A stretch of DNA of 64,000 nucleotides from Paenibacillus thiaminolyticus. GTDB lineage: Bacteria > Bacillota > Bacilli > Paenibacillales > Paenibacillaceae. The stretch covers positions 4,853,001-4,917,000 of the forward strand of contig NZ_CP041405.1 of NCBI RefSeq assembly GCF_007066085.1. Direction: 5' to 3'. Of the stretch, positions 48,405 to 57,013 are shown one piece after another (the first letter of the stretch is position 1; each line of letters starts with the position of its first letter). The translations under genes were made by a program, and so were the position numbers. The notes under the pieces are model-generated. The model worked only from the letters and a program-made list of their open reading frames with translations. It was not told the origin of the DNA and made no database searches.

Positions 48405-49157
48405 ATGTTAACCCCGGAACGACATCGAATTATTTTGGAACTGCTCAAGGAAAAGGGAGTCGTCAAGATTCAAGAGCTCGTTCATGAGACCGCTTCCTCC
48501 GAAGCAACGATTCGGCGAGATCTGAGCCATCTGGAAAGCGAGAATCTGCTGAAGCGGGTTCACGGCGGTGCAGCCCTGCTCCAAGGTAAAGGGATGGAAA
48601 CTTCTTTAAGTGAAAAATCCACCAAGCAGTTAAGTGAAAAGAAACAAATCGCTGAGCTTGCCGTGTCTCTTATTCAAGACGGGGATTGCATTTATCTCGA
48701 TGCCGGGAGCACCACCTACGAGATGATTCCTTTGCTTGTTGATAAAAAGGTGACCGTCGTAACCAATGGACTTATGCATCTTGAATCTCTTTATGAATAT
48801 GACATTCAGGCTTACGTTGTTGGGGGAAAGATAAAGGGGCTCACCAAAGCGTTAATTGGCAGTCAAGCAGTACGCGGCTTGCAGGATTATAGATTTGACA
48901 AATGCTTTCTTGGCACCAATGGCATTCATGAGGAGCTTGGCTATACGACGCCAGATCCCGAAGAGGCCAACATCAAGAAGATGGCGCTCCATTTATCCGA
49001 GAAGAGCTACATCGTTGCCGACAGAAGCAAGTGGAACAAGGTCTGCTTTGTACAGTTCGCGGCTATCGATGAGGCAGCGCTTGTTATTGATCAGTTGGAA
49101 CCGGAAGAAGAGAGCTCCATTAACAACAAGACGAAAGTAATAAAGGTTGTGAAATAA
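48405..49157 (+). CDS. fruR: DeoR-family fructose operon repressor
   Basis: A 250-residue DeoR-type regulator. The N-terminal winged helix is ERHRIILELLKEKGVVKIQE with SSEATIRRDLSHLE. The C-terminal sugar-phosphate domain contains DAGSTTYEMIP, VVTNGL and IVADRSKW. The effector is expected to be fructose-1-phosphate. ATG 48405, just after AAGGAGATGATAAG, is preferred to the in-frame ATG at 48345, which lies in the operator region. The gene ends directly at the fruK start, so it is co-transcribed and probably autoregulated. Confidence 0.9.
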   Translation: MLTPERHRIILELLKEKGVVKIQELVHETASSEATIRRDLSHLESENLLKRVHGGAALLQGKGMETSLSEKSTKQLSEKKQIAELAVSLIQDGDCIYLDAGSTTYEMIPLLVDKKVTVVTNGLMHLESLYEYDIQAYVVGGKIKGLTKALIGSQAVRGLQDYRFDKCFLGTNGIHEELGYTTPDPEEANIKKMALHLSEKSYIVADRSKWNKVCFVQFAAIDEAALVIDQLEPEEESSINNKTKVIKVVK

Positions 49158-50084
49158 ATGATTTATACAATGACGCTCAATCCTTCGATTGATTACTACG
49201 TGTACGTGGACCAATTCCAGGTTGGCGGGTTGAATCGAATGACGAAAGATCAGAAATATCCGGGCGGTAAGGGCATTAATGTCTCGCGGGTATTATCCCG
49301 GATCGGCGTACCCACGAAAGCCCTTGGATTTGTCGGTGGCTTTACGGGACAGTACATTCAAGACGGTTTGAATAACGAAGGCATCGAGACCGATTTTGTG
49401 AAGGTCGAAGGAGATACCCGGATTAACATCAAGCTGAAGACCGGGGAAGAGACCGAGATCAATGGCGCAGGTCCTGCCATCTCGAAAGATAAGGTCCACG
49501 AACTGCTTGCCAAGATTGAGGGGATGAGCAACGGTGACACGCTGGTCCTTGCAGGCAGCATTCCTTCAAGCTTGGACGCAGGGTTATACCGCGATATCAT
49601 GAGGCGCTGCATGGATAAGGGCATTCGAGCCGTTGTCGATACAAGCGGCCAGGTCATGCTTGAGCTGCTGCGCTACCGTCCGTTTCTCGCAAAGCCCAAT
49701 CAGCAGGAGCTGGGAGAATTCTTCCATGTGAACATTGAATCCTTAGAGGATGTCTTGCGCTATGGCCGCCAATTGGTTGATCGGGGTGCACAGCATGTCA
49801 TTGTCTCCATGGCTGGTGACGGCGCAATGCTTATCACCACTGAAGCAGCCTACGTGGCGAATGTGCCGCAGGGCAAGGTGATCAACTCGGTAGGTGCAGG
49901 AGACTCGCTCGTTGCAGGCTTTATCGGATGTTATGCCGTAACCGGCTCCATTCAGGAGGCTTTCGCCTATGGCGTCGCAACCGGGAGTGCAACGGCATTT
50001 TCAAGTGACTTGTGCAAGAAGGAATATATTGAAGAACTGCTTCCGCAAATTAAACTGACTCAAGTGGGGGAGAGTGCATCATGA
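49158..50084 (+). CDS. fruK: 1-phosphofructokinase
   Basis: A 308-residue PfkB-family kinase that phosphorylates fructose-1-phosphate to fructose-1,6-bisphosphate. The first PfkB signature is YPGGKGINVSRVLSRIG and the second, with the catalytic aspartate, is INSVGAGDSLVAGF. Its ATG follows the fruR stop with no gap, and its stop overlaps the fruA start by four bases, so all three genes are coupled. Confidence 0.95.
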   Translation: MIYTMTLNPSIDYYVYVDQFQVGGLNRMTKDQKYPGGKGINVSRVLSRIGVPTKALGFVGGFTGQYIQDGLNNEGIETDFVKVEGDTRINIKLKTGEETEINGAGPAISKDKVHELLAKIEGMSNGDTLVLAGSIPSSLDAGLYRDIMRRCMDKGIRAVVDTSGQVMLELLRYRPFLAKPNQQELGEFFHVNIESLEDVLRYGRQLVDRGAQHVIVSMAGDGAMLITTEAAYVANVPQGKVINSVGAGDSLVAGFIGCYAVTGSIQEAFAYGVATGSATAFSSDLCKKEYIEELLPQIKLTQVGESAS

Positions 50085-51952
50085 GAATTACAGATCTACT
50101 GAAGCAGGACACGGTCATCCTCGATCTTCATTCGACGGGGAAAGAAGCGGTTATTGATGAGCTGATTGCTAAGTTAGACGAAGCGGGACGCTTAAGCGAT
50201 CCTAAGGCTTTTCGAGAAGCGATTATGCTTCGTGAAAGCCATAGTACAACAGGGCTTGGGGACGGAGTGGCCATCCCTCATGCGAAGACGGTTGCGGTTA
50301 AGGGGCCTGCGATATGCTTTGGGCGATCCGTCGAAGGCGTGGATTTTGAGTCGCTGGATGAGCAGCCGGCGCATTTGTTCTTCATGATCGCTGCGACGGA
50401 TGATGCGCATGATACCCATGTCGAGACGCTGTCAAGATTGTTTACCCTGCTGGATGAGAATATGCGTGAGGCAATGCTGAAGGCAACTTCGGTGGAGCAA
50501 TTGCTAAGCATCGTGGATCAGCGTGAAAATGAAGTGCTGGCAGAGCAAGCGTCGAGTGAAGCTTCTGCTGCGAATGCTCGGCCGGCATCTGAACAGGATC
50601 GTCCATACCTTATTGCTGTAACGGCCTGTCCGACAGGCATCGCTCATACCTATATGGCCGCGGATGCGTTACAGCAGAAGGCGAAGGATATGGGCATCGA
50701 TATTAAGGTCGAGACCAACGGTTCGACTGGTGTTAAAAATGGGCTGACCGCAGATGACATTGTTCGGGCTACGGCGGTTATCGTGGCCGCGGATAAGCAA
50801 GTCGAGATGAATCGTTTTGCCGGTAAGCATGTGGTTCAGGTTCCGGTTGCGGATGGAATTCGCAAGACCGGGCAGCTCATTGAGCGGGCACTCAAGCAAG
50901 ACGCACCTGTTTACCGCGCCTCCGGAGAAAAGACGGAGCAGAAAGAGGGCAGCGGCGGGAAGCGCGGCGTCTACAAGCACCTGATGAACGGGGTAAGCAA
51001 CATGCTTCCATTCGTTGTTGGGGGCGGCATCTTGATAGCGTTATCATTCCTTGTTGGAGGAATTAACGCCGAGGGTGAGATCGCAGAGCTTCTATCCATG
51101 ATCGGGAAAGCCGCCTTTATGTTTCTAGTGCCGATTCTGGCTGGCTTTATTGCAAGCAGTATCGGAGACCGCCCCGCGTTTCTGCCGGGTATTGTGGGCG
51201 GTTATCTTGCGGCTGAAGCCGGTGCCGGCTTCCTTGGCGGGCTCGTTGCCGGATTCCTGGCCGGTTATGTTGTTGTTCTGTTGAAGCGTCTCCTACAGAA
51301 CCTGCCTCAAGCCTTGGAAGGAATTAAGCCAGTTCTGCTATTCCCGCTGCTAGGGTTGCTCATCGTGGGCATCTTGATGGTTACGGTCGTTAATCCGCCC
51401 GTCGCGGCTTTGAACGGCATGATGACGGATTGGCTGAACAGCTTGAATGGAGCAAATGCGATTCTGCTCGGTCTAATCCTAGGCGGTATGATGGCGGTCG
51501 ACATGGGCGGCCCGATTAACAAAGTAGCCTTTACGTTCGGGATTGCAGCGATTGAAGCGGGCAACCTCGGTCCTCATGCTGCGGTCATGGCAGGCGGTAT
51601 GGTTCCGCCGCTAGCAATCGCACTGGCGACAACGTTCTTCAAGAACAAGTTCACCGAGAGCGAGCGGAAATCCGGCGTGACCAACTATGTCATGGGTTTG
51701 TCGTTCATTACGGAAGGAGCGATTCCATTTGCTGCGGCTGATCCGCTCCGTGTACTGACGAGCTGTATTCTTGGATCTGCGATTGCGGGCGGTCTCGCGA
51801 TGGCCTTCGGCATTACGCTCCCTGCTTCACACGGGGGAATCTTCGTTATCGCTTTAGTCAATAAGCCATTCCTGTATCTTCTTGCGATATTGATCGGTTC
51901 GATCGTATCCGCCCTTACGCTTGGCGTATGGAAGAAGACAGTAAGAGTCTAA
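50081..51952 (+). CDS. fruA: PTS fructose transporter subunit IIABC
   Basis: A 623-residue fused phosphotransferase permease in A-B-C order. EIIA spans about 1-150, with the phosphorylated histidine at residue 67 in GVAIPHAKT. EIIB spans about 175-275, with the active cysteine at residue 183 in TACPTGIAHTY. EIIC spans about 290-620 with around eight or nine membrane helices (MLPFVVGGGILIALSF). It imports fructose and releases fructose-1-phosphate for FruK. The ATG overlaps the fruK stop. Confidence 0.95.
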   Translation: MRITDLLKQDTVILDLHSTGKEAVIDELIAKLDEAGRLSDPKAFREAIMLRESHSTTGLGDGVAIPHAKTVAVKGPAICFGRSVEGVDFESLDEQPAHLFFMIAATDDAHDTHVETLSRLFTLLDENMREAMLKATSVEQLLSIVDQRENEVLAEQASSEASAANARPASEQDRPYLIAVTACPTGIAHTYMAADALQQKAKDMGIDIKVETNGSTGVKNGLTADDIVRATAVIVAADKQVEMNRFAGKHVVQVPVADGIRKTGQLIERALKQDAPVYRASGEKTEQKEGSGGKRGVYKHLMNGVSNMLPFVVGGGILIALSFLVGGINAEGEIAELLSMIGKAAFMFLVPILAGFIASSIGDRPAFLPGIVGGYLAAEAGAGFLGGLVAGFLAGYVVVLLKRLLQNLPQALEGIKPVLLFPLLGLLIVGILMVTVVNPPVAALNGMMTDWLNSLNGANAILLGLILGGMMAVDMGGPINKVAFTFGIAAIEAGNLGPHAAVMAGGMVPPLAIALATTFFKNKFTESERKSGVTNYVMGLSFITEGAIPFAAADPLRVLTSCILGSAIAGGLAMAFGITLPASHGGIFVIALVNKPFLYLLAILIGSIVSALTLGVWKKTVRV

Positions 51953-51969
51953 TTTGTTCCAAATATAAC

Positions 51970-52008
51970 GGCCGTTCCAAGCATGCGAACCCTCGGAACG
52001 GTCTTTTT
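51970..52008 (+). terminator. Rho-independent terminator of the fru operon
   Basis: Arms CCGTTCC and GGAACGG with a 16-base loop, followed by TCTTTTTC, about 20 bp after fruA. Confidence 0.8.
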
Positions 52009-52042
52009 CTGATCTTGTGCATGAAAACTACATGCAAAGTCA

Positions 52043-52930
52043 TTATTTTCTCAGTCCAAATTCCTTTATTTTATTTTCGACAAAAAGTGTGAAGGTATAT
52101 TGTTTTTTGAGCTTGAACAGCATAATGGCTTGTTCGAAATCCGCTAATGCCGATGTATGCTGCTTTAAAAAATAGTGATTTAACCCTCTTTCATAATACA
52201 GCTCTCCAAAAAGATAGAGAGAATTGTATTTCAAGCATTGTTCGATTCCTTTGCTGCAATAGTGTATACAGTTGTGATAGTCCTGACTTCTTGATAACGA
52301 ACGTGCGAGCGCGTAGATGTTTTTGATTGGCAATGTCCTGTCTTCGATATAATAGTGCCGATGAATATGGCGGTACGTCCAATGTAAAATACGCAGAGCC
52401 TTCCGGTTCTGGCTGGATTCAGACAGCAAGATGCCAATACTGTTAATAATCGTCAATTCCTGTTCCGAACAAAACTTTAAGCATTTGCATGTTTTTCTTA
52501 ATGCTGTTTTCAGCATCGTTAAGCATGAATCGAAGTCCTTAGAGGAATAGTAATGAGATACCGCTTTCGCCCAGAGAAGGAATTGCTGATCTTCGGATGC
52601 TTCAAAAAGATGGCTTTCTTCTTCCAGAATCTTCATCACTTGTCCGAAATCATTTTCTTGAATAAAGGAGTGGACAATAAATTTAATATTATTTTTGTAG
52701 GTGATATTGGAATCGTTATGGATATCAAATAAATATTTTACATTTACTCTTAATTTTTTGGACAGTAAGTATAATATAAAGCCAGATGGTATCTCTCGCC
52801 CATTTTCAATGTTGCTGATATGAGGTTGCGTACAGATCCCCTTCGCTAACGCCTGCTGACTCAACCCTTGCTTCAGACGCAATTCTTTAATAATTTTCCC
52901 GATTTCAATAGTATTTAACGTATAAACCAT
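52043..52930 (-). CDS. PlcR-like HTH regulator with helical (TPR-like) repeats, RRNPP family
   Basis: A 295-residue protein. Residues 8-65 form an XRE-type HTH (IIKELRLKQGLSQQALAKGI, then TQPHISNIENGREIP). The rest is all-helical with TPR-like units, for example LFGELYYERGLNHYFLKQHT and SALADFEQAIMLF. Size and layout match PlcR, a cytoplasmic regulator activated by a re-imported peptide. The start follows AAAGGGGGA on the coding strand. It is divergent from a 46-residue secreted-peptide gene about 300 bp away, the expected pheromone partner. Several cysteine and histidine residues lie around 145-185. Regulated targets cannot be named. Confidence 0.75.
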   Translation of the reverse strand: MVYTLNTIEIGKIIKELRLKQGLSQQALAKGICTQPHISNIENGREIPSGFILYLLSKKLRVNVKYLFDIHNDSNITYKNNIKFIVHSFIQENDFGQVMKILEEESHLFEASEDQQFLLWAKAVSHYYSSKDFDSCLTMLKTALRKTCKCLKFCSEQELTIINSIGILLSESSQNRKALRILHWTYRHIHRHYYIEDRTLPIKNIYALARSLSRSQDYHNCIHYCSKGIEQCLKYNSLYLFGELYYERGLNHYFLKQHTSALADFEQAIMLFKLKKQYTFTLFVENKIKEFGLRK

Positions 52931-53109
52931 ATAGTTCCCCCTTTACACAATTTTACACTTGTTTATCTGATCCTGGAGGAAATATGCTTGTCCTGGTTGG
53001 GAACTTCAATTCCTCCTTTTGTATTTTTCGGAATAATTCAGCTGTATTTTTATGGCTTTTCGGTAATGATCTTTTCACTTCCCTGCCGATTTGGGCCGGA
53101 TTCCCGACG

Positions 53110-53127
53110 GTTTCACATTATTGAAAC
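53110..53127. promoter_or_regulatory. Candidate operator palindrome upstream of the peptide gene
   Basis: A perfect interrupted palindrome GTTTCA-N6-TGAAAC about 100 bp before the peptide start, in the intergenic region shared with the PlcR-like regulator. It does not match the B. cereus PlcR box, but its position suits an operator. Confidence 0.4.
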
Positions 53128-53226
53128 AGAATATAACTATCCTTATTTATCGATCGAATTCGAACCATGTTATCGTTAAATTAGAATTAGTGAATAAATA
53201 GCTATGTAAGAAAGGGGAAAAATGAT

Positions 53227-53367
53227 ATGAATAAGATCGCGAGTGCATTTTTGATTATCGCCTTATTTTTTGGTTATCAGCAAGCAGCTTCGCCCGACAC
53301 CGATTCATCATCAACAGCCGTAAAATTGGAATTGCGCAGTGACCATCATCTGATTGGAGGGCATTAA
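53227..53367 (+). CDS. Candidate PapR-like secreted signalling peptide precursor
   Basis: A 46-residue frame from ATG 53227 with AAAGGGGAAA upstream. It starts MNKIASAFLIIALFFG, a basic-plus-hydrophobic signal sequence, followed by a Ser/Thr/Asp-rich segment and a C-terminus KLELRSDHHLIGGH. This layout (signal, pro-region, short C-terminal peptide) is that of PapR-type precursors that are exported, trimmed and re-imported to activate PlcR-like regulators. It lies divergently beside exactly such a regulator. The mature peptide is not known; the last 5-9 residues are the natural candidates. Confidence 0.6.
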   Translation: MNKIASAFLIIALFFGYQQAASPDTDSSSTAVKLELRSDHHLIGGH

Positions 53368-53543
53368 GGAAGTTTTGCTAATCATCTTGAATGGTGTAAT
53401 TTCATCTGCCGCAAGTACGATTCCGTATGCATCCGAATCTTATACCGTTACGATGTAACTAAGGAATCTAAGAGAGGAATAGCCAGTCAAAATTGACGAA
53501 CAAGCCTCAGCGACTTAATGACCTGAATACAGGAAAAATTGCA

Positions 53544-53576
53544 CCTCTCTCACGAATAATGTGAGGGGGGATTTTC
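53544..53576 (+). terminator. Probable terminator after the peptide gene
   Basis: Arms CCTCTCTCAC and GTGAGGGGGG (some G.T pairs) around GAATAAT, followed by ATTTTC. It closes the short + unit beginning with the peptide gene. Confidence 0.6.
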
Positions 53577-53629
53577 ATGTTCTAGGCCGCTCGGGATTAT
53601 TGGAGCTGCCGGTTCAAATCACAATAGAA

Positions 53630-53712
53630 CAAAAAAACCATATGATGAGGCTGCCAACCCGATGTTGTACCAGAGTGAACCCGATGAAGAAGAATATATT
53701 TTTTGGACCCTT
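53630..53712 (+). pseudogene. Fragment of a Syd-like immunity gene
   Basis: One frame reads KPYDEAANPMLYQSEPDEEEYIFW, in pieces clearly related to EEANPLLYQGEPDEDEYVSW of the Syd-like protein at 45429. Nothing else of that gene remains. It is about 6 kb beyond the visible end of the rhs array, suggesting the array once extended further or moved. Confidence 0.7.
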
Positions 53713-53812
53713 TTCGGTATATTCAAATTAGGTTCATTTCACCGGGAGGTGCAGCTTTAAGGCGGAGCGATATGATATAAATCACATTTTATATTTTAAA
53801 TGTGTCTAAATA

Positions 53813-53842
53813 TTGACACTAATTATGACGCCGTGATATTAT
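53813..53842 (+). promoter_or_regulatory. Promoter for the transporter/dehydrogenase/paa series
   Basis: TTGACA at 53813-53818 and TATTAT at 53837-53842, 18 bases apart, in an AT-rich stretch. It is about 385 bp before the first gene, implying a long leader. Confidence 0.6.
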
Positions 53843-54226
53843 AACGTTAAAATAACGCACCATCGAAAAAACGTATTATAATTTGCGATGAACCTCAAGA
53901 AAAACCACGATAACCGATTGCAAGCTCCAGCACGACAACGCGCATCTACGCTATCTTTACACGCTTACGTACATCTCCGCATCTAAGCTACCAGGCAGCA
54001 GCGCTTAGCTTCGAGGGCAAGCGCAACTCACATTATCCTTCCATGCGAACGCAGAATACAGACGTGCACGAATGAACTTTCCATGAAGCATCAGAGGAAC
54101 ACATTTCATGTCTCGATGACCGCAAGAGAGCTTTACACTCAGACAACTCGCCAATACGCTTATTATCTATTTCTTATCTTGAAAGCGCAATCAATTACAA
54201 TCCTTATTGTAAAGGAGCGAGATTGG
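53843..54226 (+). other. Long untranslated leader, unassigned
   Basis: About 380 bases between the promoter and the lipoprotein start, with no convincing gene. It holds a hairpin at 54001-54024 (GCGCTT and AAGCGC arms) and a small ACAAT/ATTGT inverted repeat just before the Shine-Dalgarno (around 54198-54211). I looked for a T-box antiterminator motif and did not find one. The frame of the lipoprotein is open back to 54083, but that part has no Shine-Dalgarno. Confidence 0.4.
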
Positions 54227-55231
54227 ATGAAACCGTTTTTTTCGATTGTTATGGTTTGTTCACTGCTGCTGCTGGCGGCATGCGGGAATTCGAGCGAACC
54301 GAAGGACACGGGCAAGAATGAGGACGGTAAAAAGGTGGTCAAGATCGGCATTGCGCAGTACGCGAATCATCCTTCACTGGATGGGGCGAGAGAAGGCTTT
54401 TTGCAGGCGTTGAAGGATGCCGGGTATGAGGAAAATGTCAATTTGCAAGTGGATTTCCACAATGCGCAGGGTGACATGAACAACAACCTCACAATAGCCC
54501 AAAAGCTGGTCGGCGACAAAAACGACCTGATCCTGGCGATCGCCACGCCGACCGCGCAGGCGGTTGCGAAGGCGACGAAAGACATTCCCGTTCTATTCAC
54601 GGCCGTGACAGATCCGGTCACATCGAAGCTGGTCGACAGTCTCGAGAAGCCGGGAGGCAATGTGACAGGCACGCGCGACACGAATCCGGACGCGATCAAG
54701 AAGACGATGGAGACGATCAAGAAATTTTTTCCTGAGGCCCGCAAGATAGGCGTCATTTACAATTCCGGCGAGCAGAACTCTGTTGTCAACGTCGCTAACG
54801 TCAAGCAGGTGCTGCAAGAGGGCGGACTGGAGACGGTCGAGGCCACCGTAACGAACAGCTCCGAGGTGAAGCAGGCCGCCGATTCACTGGTAGGGCGCGC
54901 GGATATTATCTATCTTACGTCGGATAACACGGTCATTTCGGCGCTCAGCTCGGTCGTGTCGGTCGCGAATGACAAGGACATTCCGCTGTTCTGCGAGAGC
55001 AGTGAATCGGTCGGGGAAGGCGCATTCGCATCGATCGGATTCCAGTACTACGATCTGGGCTACACGACAGGCAAGATGGCGGTGGAGGTGCTGAAGGGCG
55101 CATCGCCAGCAGACATCCCTGTCCAGTTCTCCGAGAAGCTTGATCTGATGATTAATCCGAAGGCGGCGGAGGCGCAAGGAATTACTTTGACGGAAGAGAT
55201 GACACAAGGCGCAATCCTGATTGAGAAATAA
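54227..55231 (+). CDS. ABC transporter substrate-binding lipoprotein, TrpX-like (DUF534)
   Basis: A 334-residue lipoprotein with signal peptide and lipobox LLLLAAC. The mature part follows the ABC_sub_bind/DUF534 pattern: KIGIAQYANHPSLDGAREGF, IATPTAQAVAKATKDIPVLF, TAVTDPVTSKLVDSLE and YLTSDNTVISAL. Members such as TrpX bind tryptophan or related aromatic compounds; the ligand here is not proven. ATG 54227 follows AAAGGAGCGAG and is preferred to 54083. Permease and ATPase genes follow directly. The downstream phenylacetyl-CoA genes make an aromatic ligand attractive. Confidence 0.85.
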   Translation: MKPFFSIVMVCSLLLLAACGNSSEPKDTGKNEDGKKVVKIGIAQYANHPSLDGAREGFLQALKDAGYEENVNLQVDFHNAQGDMNNNLTIAQKLVGDKNDLILAIATPTAQAVAKATKDIPVLFTAVTDPVTSKLVDSLEKPGGNVTGTRDTNPDAIKKTMETIKKFFPEARKIGVIYNSGEQNSVVNVANVKQVLQEGGLETVEATVTNSSEVKQAADSLVGRADIIYLTSDNTVISALSSVVSVANDKDIPLFCESSESVGEGAFASIGFQYYDLGYTTGKMAVEVLKGASPADIPVQFSEKLDLMINPKAAEAQGITLTEEMTQGAILIEK

Positions 55232-55258
55232 GTCGTTCCAAATTAGGAGGATGCAATC

Positions 55259-56215
55259 GTGCTATATGCGCTGACGGGTTCTTTGGAAGCAGGGGTCATT
55301 TACGCGTTGATGGCCCTGGGCGTTTACTTAACGTTTCGGATTCTCGACTTTCCCGATTTGACCGTCGATGGCAGCTTTGCCACCGGCGGAGCCGTGGCGG
55401 CGGTCATGATTACGTCCGGCTATTCCCCGCTGCTCGCCACATTGGGCGCGCTGCTGGCCGGATGCGTGGCAGGAACCGTAACCGGCCTGCTGCATACCAA
55501 AGGGAAAATCAATACGCTGCTGTCCGGTATTATTTCGATGATTGCTTTGTATTCGATCAATTTGCGGATTATGGGCAAGGCGAATACGCCGCTATTGGGG
55601 GAGAACACCTTGTTCACGCAGCTTGCCTCCTTCTTGTCCAGCTTGCAGCCGATGGCGATTTTGGCAGCCGTAGGAATATTCGTCCTGCTCATCAAATGGG
55701 CCATCGACTGGTTCCTGGATACGGAGATTGGCTTGGCGATTCGCGCCACCGGCGACAATGCGAAAATGATCCGCAGTCTCTCGGCCAACACCGACAATAT
55801 GAAAATTATCGGGCTCAGCCTGTCCAACGGATTGGTAGCGCTATCCGGCGCGCTTATCGCCCAATATCAAGAATTTGCGGATGTCTCGATGGGGATCGGA
55901 ATTATCATCATCGGCTTGGCCTCCGTCATTATGGGGGAAGCCGTCTTCGGCCATGCTTCCATCCGGTGGGCGACCTTCGCCGTAATCGGAGGAGCTATCC
56001 TTTATCGCCTCATTATTATGCTCGCTCTCCGCATCGGGTTGGATCCGAATGACCTGAAGCTGCTGACCGCCGCGATTGTGGTCTCCGCCCTCGTCATGTC
56101 GCGGGTTCTCGCTACATGGAAAGACAGGCGGGTGAAGTCCTCCCAGGAAGATGTTCCGCATGTGCCCATCGACATCGACCAGGGAGCAAGGGGGGAAAGC
56201 CATGCTGAAACTTGA
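55259..56215 (+). CDS. ABC transporter permease, TrpY/LivH-like
   Basis: A 318-residue permease of the branched-chain-amino-acid type with about eight or nine membrane helices. It begins LYALTGSLEAGVIYALMALGVYLTFR-like, with the family segment RILDFPDLTVDGSFA. GTG 55259 lies eight bases after AGGAGG. The C-terminal 35 residues are hydrophilic and overlap the start of the ATPase gene by 14 bases. Confidence 0.88.
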   Translation: MLYALTGSLEAGVIYALMALGVYLTFRILDFPDLTVDGSFATGGAVAAVMITSGYSPLLATLGALLAGCVAGTVTGLLHTKGKINTLLSGIISMIALYSINLRIMGKANTPLLGENTLFTQLASFLSSLQPMAILAAVGIFVLLIKWAIDWFLDTEIGLAIRATGDNAKMIRSLSANTDNMKIIGLSLSNGLVALSGALIAQYQEFADVSMGIGIIIIGLASVIMGEAVFGHASIRWATFAVIGGAILYRLIIMLALRIGLDPNDLKLLTAAIVVSALVMSRVLATWKDRRVKSSQEDVPHVPIDIDQGARGESHAET

Positions 56216-56990
56216 CGGGATTCGGAAAGTGTTCAACCGCAGGACGGCGAGCGAGAAGATCGCTTTGCAACATACGAATCTGACGCTTCGCGAGGGCGAT
56301 TTCGTATCGATTATCGGTTCTAATGGAGCGGGCAAGTCCACGCTGATGAATATTATCTCGGGCGGGATGGCGCCGGATAGCGGGACCATCGAGATCGACG
56401 GCGAGAACGTAACCGGCCTCTCCGAATTCGAGCGCTCGCGCAAGATCGGACGCGTGTTCCAGGACCCGATGGCCGGCACGGCGCCGACGATGACGATCGA
56501 GGAGAATCTCGCGGTCGCCTTCTCGCGCGACAAAAGACGCACCCTGCACCGGGGCGTGAACAAGAAGCGGAAGGAGCTGTTCCGGGAGAGCCTGGCGTCG
56601 CTGCATCTCGGGCTCGAGAACCGGCTGTCGGCCAAGGCCGGACTGCTGTCAGGCGGCGAGCGGCAGGCGCTAAGCCTGCTGATGGCGACCTTCACGCAGC
56701 CGAAGGTGCTGCTGCTGGATGAGCATACGGCCGCACTTGATCCGGCGCGGGCGCAGTTGATTACGGCGCTGACGAAGGAAGTGGTCGAGCGTTCCAACTT
56801 CACGACGCTGATGGTGACGCACAATATGCAGCAAGCCATCGAGCTCGGGAACCGCTTGATTATGATGGATGCCGGCCAGATTATTTTGGATGTGCCGGAA
56901 GAGGAGAAGAAGCATCTGACGATCGAAGTGTTGTTGCAAAAATTCGCCCAGTTGAAGGGAGTGGCGGATGACCGCTTGCTGTTGGGATAG
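56202..56990 (+). CDS. ABC transporter ATP-binding protein, TrpZ-like
   Basis: A 262-residue ATPase. Walker A is GSNGAGKST, the signature motif is LSGGERQAL, Walker B is KVLLLDEHTAALDP and the H-loop is MVTHNMQQ. The glutamate after Walker B is present, followed by HTAALDP instead of the usual PTAGLDP; this HTAALDP form is seen in the TrpZ-like group. ATG 56202 after GGGGGAAAG is preferred to the upstream open start. The next gene begins 23 bp later with no terminator between. Confidence 0.88.
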   Translation: MLKLDGIRKVFNRRTASEKIALQHTNLTLREGDFVSIIGSNGAGKSTLMNIISGGMAPDSGTIEIDGENVTGLSEFERSRKIGRVFQDPMAGTAPTMTIEENLAVAFSRDKRRTLHRGVNKKRKELFRESLASLHLGLENRLSAKAGLLSGGERQALSLLMATFTQPKVLLLDEHTAALDPARAQLITALTKEVVERSNFTTLMVTHNMQQAIELGNRLIMMDAGQIILDVPEEEKKHLTIEVLLQKFAQLKGVADDRLLLG

Positions 56991-57013
56991 ATAAAAAAGG
57001 GGAGGGAGCGGTA

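Noticed and set aside
52988..53179. 63-codon frame between the PlcR-like regulator and the peptide gene
   Set aside because: No ribosome-binding site, and it lies in the likely promoter/operator region; its hydrophobic run is probably incidental.
53843..54226. T-box or other known riboswitch before the TrpX-like gene
   Set aside because: No T-box antiterminator motif and no recognisable conserved riboswitch core could be found by eye.
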